NCBI GenBank assembly: GCA_030490835.1
Contig: CM059975.1
Location: forward strand, 50,273,174 to 50,337,173
DNA from: Annona cherimola
Lineage: Eukaryota; Streptophyta; Magnoliopsida; Magnoliales; Annonaceae
Direction of reading: 5' to 3'
DNA: 64,000 nucleotides
The notes beneath the pieces were generated by a model. It was not told where the DNA came from. It saw only the letters and a program-made list of their open reading frames with translations, and did no database searches. Below, one piece after another: positions 24,276 through 36,000 of this stretch; the stretch's first letter is position 1, and every line of letters begins with the position of its first letter. The position numbers were made by a program, and so were the translations under genes.

Positions 24276-25010
24276 CTTACCTCCTCACTTCTTGCCACGT
24301 GCTCCACTCCTCTTGCTCTCAAACCTTAATCTTAGCTCTAAGGAAGTTTTAAAGTACTTTGGGGCCTAAGAGGTGTTCTTTTAGATTTTCAAAGAGACTT
24401 GCACACAGAGTTTGTTTTGTGCTCAAAATTGTGCATTTAGGGGCCCACATGGTTTTGCACGTAGATCCACGTGGTTCTAACCATGTAGCACTCTGGAGTG
24501 CGATATTCCATGTGCGAATTTGCACAATTTCGTCCCGTTTTGGCTCAATTTGCGCCGAAACTTTCTTGACACATTCTAAGTTGCTTTGATCCTTGTTTTA
24601 ACTCCTTTAAAACCTTCAAAATCATCAAATCAAATGTAGTCTTGATCCTTGAGCTTTGAACTTCTCAAAATAGACACACATTGTATCGAATAAGCGAACC
24701 ATCTTCAACTGCTCATAACTTTTAATCTATGAGGATTACGGGAGCTACAATATATCAACGAAATGTAATTTTGAGCTCATCATCATGGCAACTCAGTAAA
24801 CCCAATTGAGCACATTTTTATGTCGAAATGTACTATATTTATATGATTTAGGGCCACAAATTCGCACGTACTTTCTTGCTTTGCACGAATCAGTCATTTT
24901 TTAGTGTTTTATGCTAAGTAAAGATAAATCAATCAAAATATGATTCAAAATATCTTAAATTATTCTAAATTAATATTCAAAATACATAATATAAAAGTAA
25001 CTCAATACCC
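24276..25010 (-). mobile_element. Second gypsy-type LTR family, reverse copy
   Basis: Reverse complement of the a-x-b arrangement at 15146-15753: b at about 24440-24660, x at 24700-24880, a at 24890-24990. Non-coding. Together with 14736-15790 it makes an inverted pair about 9 kb apart. Confidence 0.55.
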
Positions 25011-25029
25011 TAATAACTCCACTCGACAT

Positions 25030-25640
25030 ATATAGATTTGGGGAAAACTTAAATGTTGGAAGGTAGGTGGCGAGCAATTAATGTGCCAACATTCAAAAAA
25101 TTATGACCATTACGACTCAAGTCATATCTAAAGTCGAGTTTGACTTTATCCAAGTCGCATATAGGAGTTGACTTGACTTGTGACTTCAATCTTCCAAATG
25201 CTTCCAAAAAGTTGATATTTTGCTTTTGCTCTCTAAGTTTCACTCTTAGTCTACTTGGACCTGGAACTTCACTCAAGTCGCATGTAAAGTCGACTTGGCC
25301 TTTAACTTCACTATACATTAGGATTCTAAAACTTCAAATATTTCTTTTTAAGTCTTCTTTCATTTAAGTTTTTCTTTTGGGTTGGCTTCATGTGAGACTT
25401 GACCTAAGTCGTATAGGAAGTTGATTTGAGATTGTTACTTCACTTTTCGTAATTAAAAAATTTTCACATCTTCTCTTAGTTTTTTAAGTCACATGATTTG
25501 GGTCGACTTTGGATCCTACTTCGCCCAACTCTCATGGTGAAGTCAACTTAAGTTGTGACTTCATTTCTCAAACTTCAATCATAGGGAATTTTAGCCGCTT
25601 GACGTACTTTAAGTTGCAGTCTGAGTTGATTTATATAAAT
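25030..25640 (-). repeat. Old copia LTR remnant
   Basis: Contains the GGTAGGTGGCG...TTAATG...CCAACATTC block that follows the TATA box in the solo LTRs, then degenerate AAGTCGCA, AAGTCGACTT and AAGTTGACT motifs to about 25560. The TATA-proximal half is missing. Confidence 0.65.
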
Positions 25641-26294
25641 TAGACGTAAGGGTATTTTAAATACATATATACACATAAAAGTTTAAAAATCCCAAGGAAA
25701 TATATACACATATTCAAAAATGATAAAACTTAATTTATATGTTAAAATACACTTAAATAAACAAATGTATGAAGAAACAAGCAAAAAAATTATTTTAAAT
25801 GGATTTTTTAAGATGAGCTAAGCGAACCATTTGCTTAGCCTACGCTAACGGCATAAACGTCTTCAATAAAATTTATCATCTTGATAGAAGGTAGGCTTCC
25901 GCTATAATAAATATCTTCAACAGAGATATATTTTTAGTGGCATATCACAAAATTTAGCATCATGTACTTGAATTTGGTTGCATATACTTTTTGACATTTC
26001 ATTTGATGCTGACACACCACAACAAATGTTGTTAAAAGGAACTAATTCTTGGAAGCGAAAAAATAAATTTCGCTACATATAAATGGATTTGGCTTCATAT
26101 ATTTTTTAGGGTGCAAATACTTAAACCACTTAAGATTGAATGTACTTGCTCAAATGCAATAATTTTAATATTGCAACAAAAATATCGTTTAGTATAATTA
26201 TATAAATTCAACTACAAATGATAATAAATTTTATCAATAAATAGTAATATTATTTGGTTGCGTTTGATATTAGAAGCAAGCAAATATAAATTTA
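25641..26294. other. AT-rich sequence without a recognised feature
   Basis: No coding text or clear terminal repeats. It may be part of an older element split by the MITE at 26295-26552, because style and composition continue on the other side (26553-27240). Confidence 0.3.
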
Positions 26295-26552
26295 GGATGT
26301 GTTTAATTAAAGATAAATCTCTACAATTACCATATTTTTAAATTATTTCTTCATATATTCTTATACAAACTATCATACTTTTTAATCATTTCTACGCAAC
26401 TATTTAAACAATTAATATATCTAACCTATCTATTTTAAATTTATTCTCTTTATTCCTAGTCATTATTACTCCTATCATGTCATATTATTTTCTTTTATTT
26501 TAACAACTTTTGTCAAAAAAAATTTCATTCAAATCACTTCCCAAACATACCC
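26295..26552. mobile_element. Tourist-type (PIF/Harbinger) MITE, 258 bp, TTA target duplication
   Basis: Ends GGATGTGTTTAATTAA and CCAAACATACCC are imperfect inverted repeats, flanked by TTA on each side (26292-26294, 26553-26555). The interior matches 33564-33844 and 62364-62639 (TTTTAATCATTTCTA, CTAACCTATCTATTTTAA). Non-autonomous. Confidence 0.75.
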
Positions 26553-27242
26553 TTAGCTGGAAAATGCCGGTAGAATTTTCTTTGCAGCAATATTTCCATT
26601 TGGCTACAAATCATATTTAATATAGTCACGTTTGGCTGCAAATTATAATTTCATGAGGCTCAAAAATGTGTGTGAATCTGAAAATTTTTCTTATAGTATA
26701 TATCCAGGTTTTGGAATTAAGAAATTTTTTATATAAAATAGTAATATTAAAATTTTACTCAATAAAATACTTTCAGGTACTTAGTGATAAAAAGTAATTA
26801 CATTTCCTTTTCCTTAATGTTTCTTACACAAAAGTTCTTAATGGATGGTGAATCAAAAAAAATGTCATATAAAAAATTTTAGTTTTCGTATCAATAATTT
26901 TGGTTACAATTTTAAAAAAATAATGTCAAATTTATAAATAAGAAAGTTTTTCTTGACCTAAGTGGTAAATGCATTACGGCCATAGTAGCATGGCTCCATT
27001 GCAAGTATTTATAGCATTTCGTAGGACGTAAACTATATCGCTGGCATTGAAAGATAATCAAGATGAAATAAGCATATAGAAATGTACAAGCTTCATTTCC
27101 ACTTACATACCATCAAATTCAGTTAAGCCTACTCAAGTCATTCAAAAGACTCAAAAGTAAAGTCAAACCCATATAACTAAATTTAACTACTAACAGAGGT
27201 TTAGTCAAGTCTTAAGATCACATTTAATAACTCTATCAAATA
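26553..27242. other. AT-rich sequence, no recognised feature
   Basis: Nothing with coding character or clear repeats was seen on either strand. Confidence 0.3.
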
Positions 27243-28452
27243 TGTAGATTATATGCTGGTAATTAAGAAAGACTAAATTGATTTTTGATAATTAACAATT
27301 CATTGAAATACCATTAAAAAAGGACTGAATAAATGTGTGCAAGTGTAGTCAAATATTATGTATTGCATTATGTGTACAAAATTGGGAATGCAAGATTAAT
27401 CAAGTTTCAAGAGCTCAAGTCCATGTACAATAAGTTTTGCAAAGTGAAATCTCATCTCAATTTAACTTATCTTGCAACTTGGAAAACAGAAAGAGAGCAA
27501 ATTTTTAGTAAAATGAAGTCTCGGTACAAGTCAACTCAACATATGACTTGAGAAACAGAAAGGAGACAATAAATTTTGAGAAAAGTAAGACAATAAATTT
27601 TTAGAAAAGTAAGATCCAACTCTAAGTTGATTTTATATATGATTTCAATAAATTTGTACTCCAAGTTGACTTTACTTGAGACTTGATGTTATGAATAGTC
27701 GTGTGTTAAATGCGCTCTAACCACCACTCCAAAGACTCTAATTCTTTCACCATTGTAAATATCATAGAAGAATAAACATGAGAGTTTATTGAAACACTAA
27801 CGAAGCTTTCACCTTTGAATATTCAAGAGCATAAAAATCATTTAAGCAAGCATTGAAGCTTCAAAGTGTCACTACTTCAAGAGAACTTATAAGATTACCT
27901 TCTTTACACAATAAAGAGCTTTTAGAGCTAATTGATTACATGTTGTCAAGTATAAATTTATATTTTATTTGTATTTATATTGAAATTTTATCTTAGATCG
28001 GTATTAGAGAACGAATTGAAGAAGGAACAAAATATGATGTTGGTTTGAGTTTGTCTCTCTAATAGATTTCTTTGATTGGTCTAAGTTTGTCTCACTGATG
28101 GATTAAGCTTAGCTAGTTTAAGTTTGTCTTACCAACAAGTGATTATTGTTTATGCCCCTAAAATTAGAATCTGAAAGAAAGCTTGTGCTCTAATTGTATT
28201 GTTGAACATAATAATGAAACAAAATATACAATGGAACTATGCTTAGAAGAGTATAATAGAAAAGAATGGTTATATTGTTGTCTTGTGTAGTTCTATTATT
28301 GCATTCTTTTGTTCCAATCATTGCATTGTTTCTCTTTACAATTGCTTGTTTCAGGAGACTAGGATTATAGGGGCTTATGATTTTATCTTACATTTTCAAT
28401 TACCCAATTCACCTTTACTTTCTTGAGTTTAATCAATAGATTGGGACTAGTA
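27243..28452 (+). repeat. Copia LTR (5' LTR of remnant element D)
   Basis: Starts TGTAGATTATATG and ends TTGGGACTAGTA, followed by the PBS-like AGTGGTATTAAAGC (28453-28466). Layout matches the LTR at 35031-36313. The palindromic dyad is nearly erased (AAGTTGACTTTAC near 27663) and the TATA site reads TGTAAATA. Confidence 0.75.
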
Positions 28453-28700
28453 AGTGGTATTAAAGCTAACATTAATATTTGAAGTGGCCTATGGCTTCCC
28501 AATTTACTTCCATATATGCTTTTGCTGAGAGAAAATCTTCTATCCAGCCTCTTTGATTCCATGGTACTAATTCCTCATATTAGAAGTCAAAACGGGAGCA
28601 ATTCATTATGGCCAATAGTTAAACAGTTGGAAGCCATCGAAAAAAGAGTTACTTTGCCTAAAATGAATAGTGCGACAACATTGACGGATGATCAATCAAA
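28453..28700 (+). pseudogene. Copia PBS and gag start of element D, remnant
   Basis: After the PBS-like site, frames read MASQFTSIYAFAERKSS, as in the gag start of element B (QSTSIPTFVEG), with stops soon after. It ends near 28700 where a fold-back sequence begins. Confidence 0.6.
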
Positions 28701-28719
28701 AGTCATTCAAAATAAGTCT

Positions 28720-28985
28720 ATATTTCCGAAATCTTTTTATATATCTGTTAATCTAGATGTATTTAGCATGTATATCAATTTTTCAATTTTTAGATATTTG
28801 TAGATATTTTTTTGAATTTTCTAAAATCACTAGCAGTTTCATAATTTGTTAATTACGAAACAGCCGATGGCTTTGGAAAATCCAAAAAAAAATATCTACA
28901 AATATCCAAAAATGGTAAAATATTAAAAATTAATATATATGATAAATAAACCTAGATTAATACTTGTATAAAAGACTTTCCAAAA
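28720..28985. mobile_element. Fold-back MITE-like inverted repeat, about 265 bp
   Basis: The left arm (28727-28825) and right arm (28877-28982) are imperfect reverse complements, sharing GATATTTGTAGATATTTTTTT and TTAATCTAG-type text with a loop of about 50 bases. I could not fix the target duplication. Confidence 0.65.
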
Positions 28986-29564
28986 AAATAAAAAATAAAA
29001 TTTTTGCACCCGGGTGCACCAAAGTTAAAGTGCGGCACTCTTAAGAAATATCTTGAATTGGAGGTGTGTTTGGGCGCTTGATAAAATCAAAACACTAGCG
29101 TTATTTTAAGATGAGTTTTGCTTCATTGAAATCCTTCTATGTAACCTCTTTCATTTTTTATTTTTTAATACTTGATTAAAATTTTACTCAATTTATTATA
29201 TTTAGCATAATTAAAAATCATTTTATTTATCTAATATCACTACAGATAGGCCCATCTAAAAATATACAAAATCAACATAATAAAATAGTTTAATGTTTAA
29301 TATCAATTTTGAAGTCGTATTTTCAATATTTAAACCATCTAGATATCATTAGTAGGTGGCTAATTATTCTATAAAATATTATTACATACTATTAAAAATG
29401 TAAATGAATCTAGGAGATTTTCATAATTATACTGAGTATATATATTTTTCAACAAATGTGGCCCATGCATGTGCTTGATTTGGATGAAAGTTGGTGTCCT
29501 AGCTTTAAAAAAATGACACTAAATGTAATGATGGATTTAAGATATCATTTCCCAGTTCCCCACA
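28986..29564. other. AT-rich spacer downstream of the IDE-like gene
   Basis: Contains a perfect 14-bp palindrome TGCACCCGGGTGCA at 29005-29018 and otherwise no feature I can support. Confidence 0.4.
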
Positions 29565-29570
29565 TTTATT
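29565..29570 (-). promoter_or_regulatory. Candidate poly(A) signal of the IDE-like gene
   Basis: AATAAA on the minus strand, 226 bases past the stop codon. This spacing suits a plant 3' UTR; the stretch 29571-29795 between has no other feature. Plant signals are loose, so other AATAAA-like sites may be used. Confidence 0.4.
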
Positions 29571-29795
29571 GACAAATTCCAATGCCATCTGATTAGTCTA
29601 CAGTCTCATCAGCTCGGTAAGGCTGTGAAAAGGCATGCCTATTAACAACTAGCACTCAGAAGTCTGCTACATATGCAAAGATCGAGATATAGGCTGCTGC
29701 ATGAGAAAGAAACAGGACTCCTGAAATAATGTTACAGGTTTTCAGAAGCCTCCGAACAAGACTGAAAGCATCCTCAGTTTGATTGAGGAAGCCAT

Positions 29796-30047
29796 TTACA
29801 ATTTCTGATGCCCCATACCCCCTTTAAAAGAGCCATAGAGAGGGCGGGATCTCCTGAAGCTGAATATATCATCAATTCGGACATTTTTAGGCAGACTGCT
29901 TTCTGATGTGGCTGATTTGCATTCTGCGGAATGTAGACTTCCATAGACTTGTATACTCAGGGACCTCCTTCGAGGTGCCCCTAGTTTTATGTGCTCATTG
30001 AAAAAATCTATTAACTCTTGTTTCTTGAGCTCTCTCAATGCAGCAAC
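29796..30047 (-). CDS. IDE: IDE-like terminal exon, 252 bp with stop
   Basis: Acceptor CATGAACAG, 83 codons VAALRELKKQELIDFF to GMGHQKL, stop TAA at 29796-29798. ELIDFFNEHIK and PLYGSFKG match the family C terminus. The QKL end is a possible weak type-1 peroxisomal signal. Confidence 0.93.
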   Translation of the reverse strand, partial: VAALRELKKQELIDFFNEHIKLGAPRRRSLSIQVYGSLHSAECKSATSESSLPKNVRIDDIFSFRRSRPLYGSFKGGMGHQKL

Positions 30048-33000
30048 CTGTTCATGGAAATTATGCATGGAAGAATTGAGAAAGTTTATGTGCTGCAAAC
30101 AACCACAAAATGGATATCGTTTTTTATTCCCCCCCTGCAGACATGAATATTCAGAAGGGTATACCTCACATTCTCTCCGATTGAACTTCAGGGTACCATC
30201 CACAATCTCCCCCCAGTAAAATGCAGATTCCTCTCTCAAATTCTTGTGTTTTTCTAGCTTCATATCAATCAATGCATTGACATTGCTCTTTTGTTCACAA
30301 TTCAAAACAGAAATTGAAAGATTTAGACCATTAAGAGTGCCATCATAAATAAATTATGCAGATAGAAAAACAAGCCATGTGATGAAATAGAAAATTATCA
30401 CTAGCTTTGACATGGACTGATAATGCGCATAACAGGTCCTGTTCAGATAAACTATTAAAGTCAGTAGGATGCTTGTGGGATCCGACTACAGTACCTTGAA
30501 TTCATCATCAGTCATCTCATGAAGTTTGCTTTCAAATATCTTTAGAAATGCTTCAACTCTCAAATCAAGATTTCCCGGATCCTGCAAGGCTCATTCAATA
30601 TCACCCAGGGAATCTGGAGCTTGGTCATAGGTGAGAAAAAAGCCAAAAATTAAGAAGTAAAAAATAAATATATGGAGAATGAAAATTTATTTATATGGTA
30701 AGTGTCATTGCACACATGCACAAGATTGGTCTCATCCATTAAATAGGTACCATCCAGAACATCTTAGGAAGATTATTTACTCAGATATCAAGCCATTTTA
30801 CTGATCGGGTGGATCACTTGTGTTAATAACTATCTGCTTTAGTAACATTGTGATCCACCAGAGAAGTAGAGCAACCTAATGTAATTCAAAGAGCTTTGAT
30901 ATAAAACTAGCTTAGAATGAGATGGGAATCCCCTTGAAGAAAAAGAAGACCAAGTCATGAAGAAAGAAATGAGGAAATTAGGAGGGGAAGAAAAAAGGAA
31001 AGGACGAACATAGATGAACTCAGGAAGCAAAAAACAATTAAAGTGATGAGAAAGCAAATTGTATTCTAATAATCAATTAAATGAATTGAATTGTCTCAAA
31101 CTATTTAATTTAATGACAAACAGATAATGATGATCATAAGTAGGAGAAAGAATGAAGAAATTAGCAGGAAAAGAATGGGAAGAGAAATAAACGCATTATA
31201 TTGTCTCCTACTATTTTTTGTAATGATAAATGACTATCAGTAGCAGCAAAAGCATTCATTAATCTGATAATCATTTTTGTTACTACATGCTTGCAACAAT
31301 CCTAAATAAATGAAATAACTAAAAATTCAAATATCCACAAAATAAGAAAAAAAGACACTAATGGGTAATTTATGACTAAATAAGCTGAACACAGGTCGCA
31401 AGTTCCTTTTATTCTCTTCTGCATCATTCTATGTGAATTGGAAGAAACAATTCTATCCTCTGGTTTCTATGTGGAAATCAACCATACTCTCTAACTTCAA
31501 TTTCTTCCATCCAGGATGAACTGATCATGTAGTCCTCCATGTTCAATAATTGGACTGCATATAAGAAATGTTCACATAAATTCTAACTCTTCAGCTTTCT
31601 TCCATATCTTAAACTTGTATGCTAATCCCTTCTCCTCAAACTTTTGTTTCGTGCCACTATAGTGGTCTTCACAAATGCAAGCATATCATCACCAAAATTC
31701 TTCACTCACAACTTTGTTCATGCTTTCATCTTGTAAGTGTTACCCTACATAGCATCTAGTGGATAAATAGTCTCTTCGTTCACAATAATGAAGCCATTTT
31801 TCCTTTCACATTCAAGTTCTTATCCTTGCAGAACTTCAATGATATCAAACTCTTGATCCATCCAGAGAATTATGTCAAACTCATTAATGACATCAATACA
31901 AATTCATTCTGATCATTGAAAAAAAAAAAAATCTTGAGCAGAGTAGCCAATAGAGAACCCAAAAAACTCACATTAATCCTACTAAGGCCGAGGAAGAGAA
32001 TAGAGAAGGATACTACTTATGAATTTGAGAAAAGGAACAGCAAGTTAGACTAGATAGGAAGATAAACATTCTAAAAATCAATTAATTGAAAAAACTCGCA
32101 CAACCTTAATACAAGCTACATTCTATTACGAGATTTTTGCAAATATGCCTACAAGGTTTGACTAATATTGTATTCGTGTTCCTAAGTTCGCCGATATTAC
32201 AAACATTTCCACGAGGTTTGTATAAAATTGCAAACATCTCTTCTATTAGGACACTATTAGAATTTTCTGTAAAATTACAATAATGCCCTTTGCAATTTTT
32301 CAAATATTGCAAAATATTTGCTATTTCATTATTGAGGCATGATTACATACAATATATTGTATATATGCTTAAGTTACAATATTCATTTTTTATTTTATTT
32401 TTATTTCATTTTTTGATTTTTTTATAAACTCATTTTGCTTAAGTATATTTAACCGATATACCAAGTTTTGTCATTTTACAATACTTTTCCATATTTATTT
32501 TTTATTTTTAGAAATCAAGTTTTTAAATGGGTGAATGACCTATATGCCCCTAAAATTGATGATTTTCAAAAATAAAAAATAAATATATAAAGATATTATA
32601 AAATGAAAAATTTTGATATATAGATTAAATACACTTAGCAAAACAAGTTTATGAAGAAAAAATCAAAAAATGAATATTGTAACTTAAACATTTATATAAT
32701 ATATAGTATATAATCATATCTCTTCATTATTTTATATGTTTTTACATATATTATTATTTTAGATTTTTTTGCAAATGTTGTGCAAATATGCTTACAACAT
32801 TTGCAAAAATTGCAAATGTATCACTTGACTTAAAAGGCATTATCATCATTTTACAGAAAATTTTAATAACAATCTAACGGAAGGGACGCTTGCAATTTTA
32901 TATAGACTATGTATGCATATTTGCAATTTCAGAAAATTTAGGGACACGTATGCAATATCAGTCAAACTTTTTAGGCATATTTGAAAAAATCCCTACTATT

Positions 33001-36000
33001 GTAAAGACTTGTATTGATGAAGAATTTCAAATGAGTAATAAAGGATAATTCATAGAATTTAGGTTGCTTAAAATTACATGTTTACAAGTAATTTATTTAG
33101 GTTTTTAGTATTTATTTTATTTAAGATTTGATATAAGCATCAAGAGAAATATAGATCAACTTGATGAATAAGTATATTTATTTTTATTTAAGATCTTATT
33201 CTTGTACTGATGGAATTTCTCCCCCCATTTATTTATGTTAAGTCGGGATTAGGTTAAGAGATCTTTGTGGTGTAAGAATCAAAATTAGCCATTATCTCCT
33301 TTCCTTGTAGGAGAATTACAATTAGCAATAGTCTCCAATAAATAAGGAGATATGTCACTTAGCCTACTGCTCATAACTTTGGTGGATATTAAATAAGTGC
33401 TATTGCACACAAGTTCCAAATCTCTCTTATTATTGAGCTTGTTCCAAGTCTCTCGTTCTCTATTCTTCTTTTTTCTATTCCTTCTCCCTACTCATGCTCT
33501 ATCCTACAATCAATTCACACTTTCAAATAGCTATTGATAAAAACTCAAAATAAAACAATATAAGGGTGCGTTTGTCAATTAATAAAACACGTCAAGTTAA
33601 AACTTTTCAATCTAAAACTTTTCAGTCTCTACAACTATCATATTTTTTAATCATTTTTTCACATTTTCCTATACAACTACCCTACTTTTCAATCATTTCT
33701 ATACAACTATCAACACAACTAACCTATCTATTTTAACTTTATCCTCCTTACTACTCATCATTACCCCTATCATATCACATCATTTGACAACTTTTACTCT
33801 CTAAAATTTTTCACCAAAAGTTTTATTCATTACCAAACACACCCTAAGTCATCTATCAAATTGTTTTGCTAAAAAAATGGTCCAATCCTTACCTGGACCC
33901 CCGCACATAGCAGAAGCTTAATGCACTAAAATGCTTTTTTTTTTATCAAGTTGTTCTATGTATATTGATCATTTGTTCGAAGACAAACAAGACGAGAAAC
34001 ACAAACCAGAAATGAAATTTGCACATTCGGGAATGAAAATAATTTTCAGTCTCATCAGATATCTCATCTTTTCAATTTAAGTACACTGTAATTTGTGCAC
34101 AAAATTACATATTTACATCAAAGTAGTGACCATAATTATATCTTATGCTGGAGAAAAATCCTTGATTAAAATGGAAAAATGCAATGCATGATAGGGATCT
34201 CAAAAATTGATACTCTTAACTTGAACTGATGTTCCTTTTTTTGAACTCATCAAGTACAATGTGGTAACTTGATATTTGAGAATGTCTCATGTCACTAGGC
34301 AGACTGGATAACTTACATCTAAGCTAAAGCTAGACGCCTAAGCACCTGGAACTTTGATCCTTTGTAGTGTCAACCAGGAATGACTGTGGGGTGATATATC
34401 TAACCTAAAGCTAGACGCCTAACCACTTGGAACTTTGATCCTTTGTGGTGTAAACCAGGAATGACTGTGGGCTGATATATCTATCTTTGGATTTGAATGA
34501 GATCGAGAATATGGATGACTAGTTTGATCAACTCTCCTTATAACTGTAGGAACACAAAAAAGATGGATGACTCAAAGTCGGTCACAACAGGTTGACTTAG
34601 TGAGTTGACTTAATGATTGGGTGAGCAAAACTTAGCTCTTTTGATTATCCACATGAAGCTACAAAAAGCAAGATCAAAGAGATTGAGACCAACTGACTTA
34701 ACAACTAAGTTATCTCAACAACTGAATGAACTGGAACAACTAAGTTATCTCAATTACCATAAAAAACTTAAGAACAAACGAGGCCCAGCGGACCAAATTT
34801 GCCTTGACAAGCTGACTTAGTGATTCATTTAATGAATTGGCATCATCCAATTTTTTGAATACCTACAAGAAACTTAGAATGAGTGAGGTTAGGTTTGACC
34901 AAGTTTGACTTGGTGAGCCAAGTGATTGACTCAATGGGTTAGCTTGACTTAGTTTTCTCAATTACTAACGAGGGTCATAGAAAGAGTAGGACTGGGTATG
35001 ACTAGGTATGACTTAGTGAGCTAACATGGTTGTAGATCTATACTCGCTCTAAGAAAGATTAAATTGATTTTGATGATTAACAAATCATTGAAATATCATT
35101 AAAAATGATATAATGAATATGTGTAAGTGTACTTTAGATATTATTTGTCCAATTATATGTATGATAATGAAAGGAGCAATGTTTCAAAGTATAGACAAGT
35201 CAAGTCGCAGACTCAAGTTGACTCAGATTGCGACTTGGGTGAAGTCGAGATCCAAGTCGACTTAGGGGTTGCATATTTCTATTGACTAGCTCAGCCAGAG
35301 GTGAAGTCTCAGGCTAAGTCAACTTCGCCTGCAACTTCGAAGAGACAGCAAAGTGAAGTCTCAACTCAAGTCGACTTCACTTGCAACTCAGGTGAAGTCT
35401 CAGCCAAAGTCGACTTCACCTGCAACTTCAAAGGCAAAAGTGGACAACAAGTTCTAACGACAGTGAAGTCACAACTCAAGTTGACTCCACTTGCAGCTTC
35501 AAGTTATAACGGTCAAAAATTCGAATATTGGAGCATTAAATGCATGCCAACCACCACTCCAACGGCTAGATCTTCCCCCCCTCTATAAATATCATTAAAG
35601 TATAAACGTGAAAGGGAGTTGGAAACACAAAATGAGCTTACACCTTCCATTATTCAAGAATATTAAAATCATTTGAACAACTATTGAAGCTTCAAATGTT
35701 ATTACTTCTTGCTACTTCAAGTAAGCTTACAAGATCATCTTCTTCACATAACAAGGATCTTACGGAGCAAATTGATTACATGTTGTAAAGAGTAAATTCT
35801 CTTTTGCCTATTTTATATTAGATTGTTGCCTTGAATCGGTGTTCAAGACCGAATTCAAGAAGCAGCAAAACAATGAATTGGTTTGAGTTTGTCTCACTAA
35901 CTAGTTTTGCTTGATTGGTTTTAGTTTGTCTCACCAACGGATTAGACTTGGTTGGTTGGAGTTTGTCTCACTAACAAATGATTATTGTATATGTCCCCTA

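Noticed and set aside
34617..34820. 67-codon lysine/leucine-rich frame
   Set aside because: Coiled-coil-like composition, but no family match. It lies in a loosely repetitive intronic stretch.
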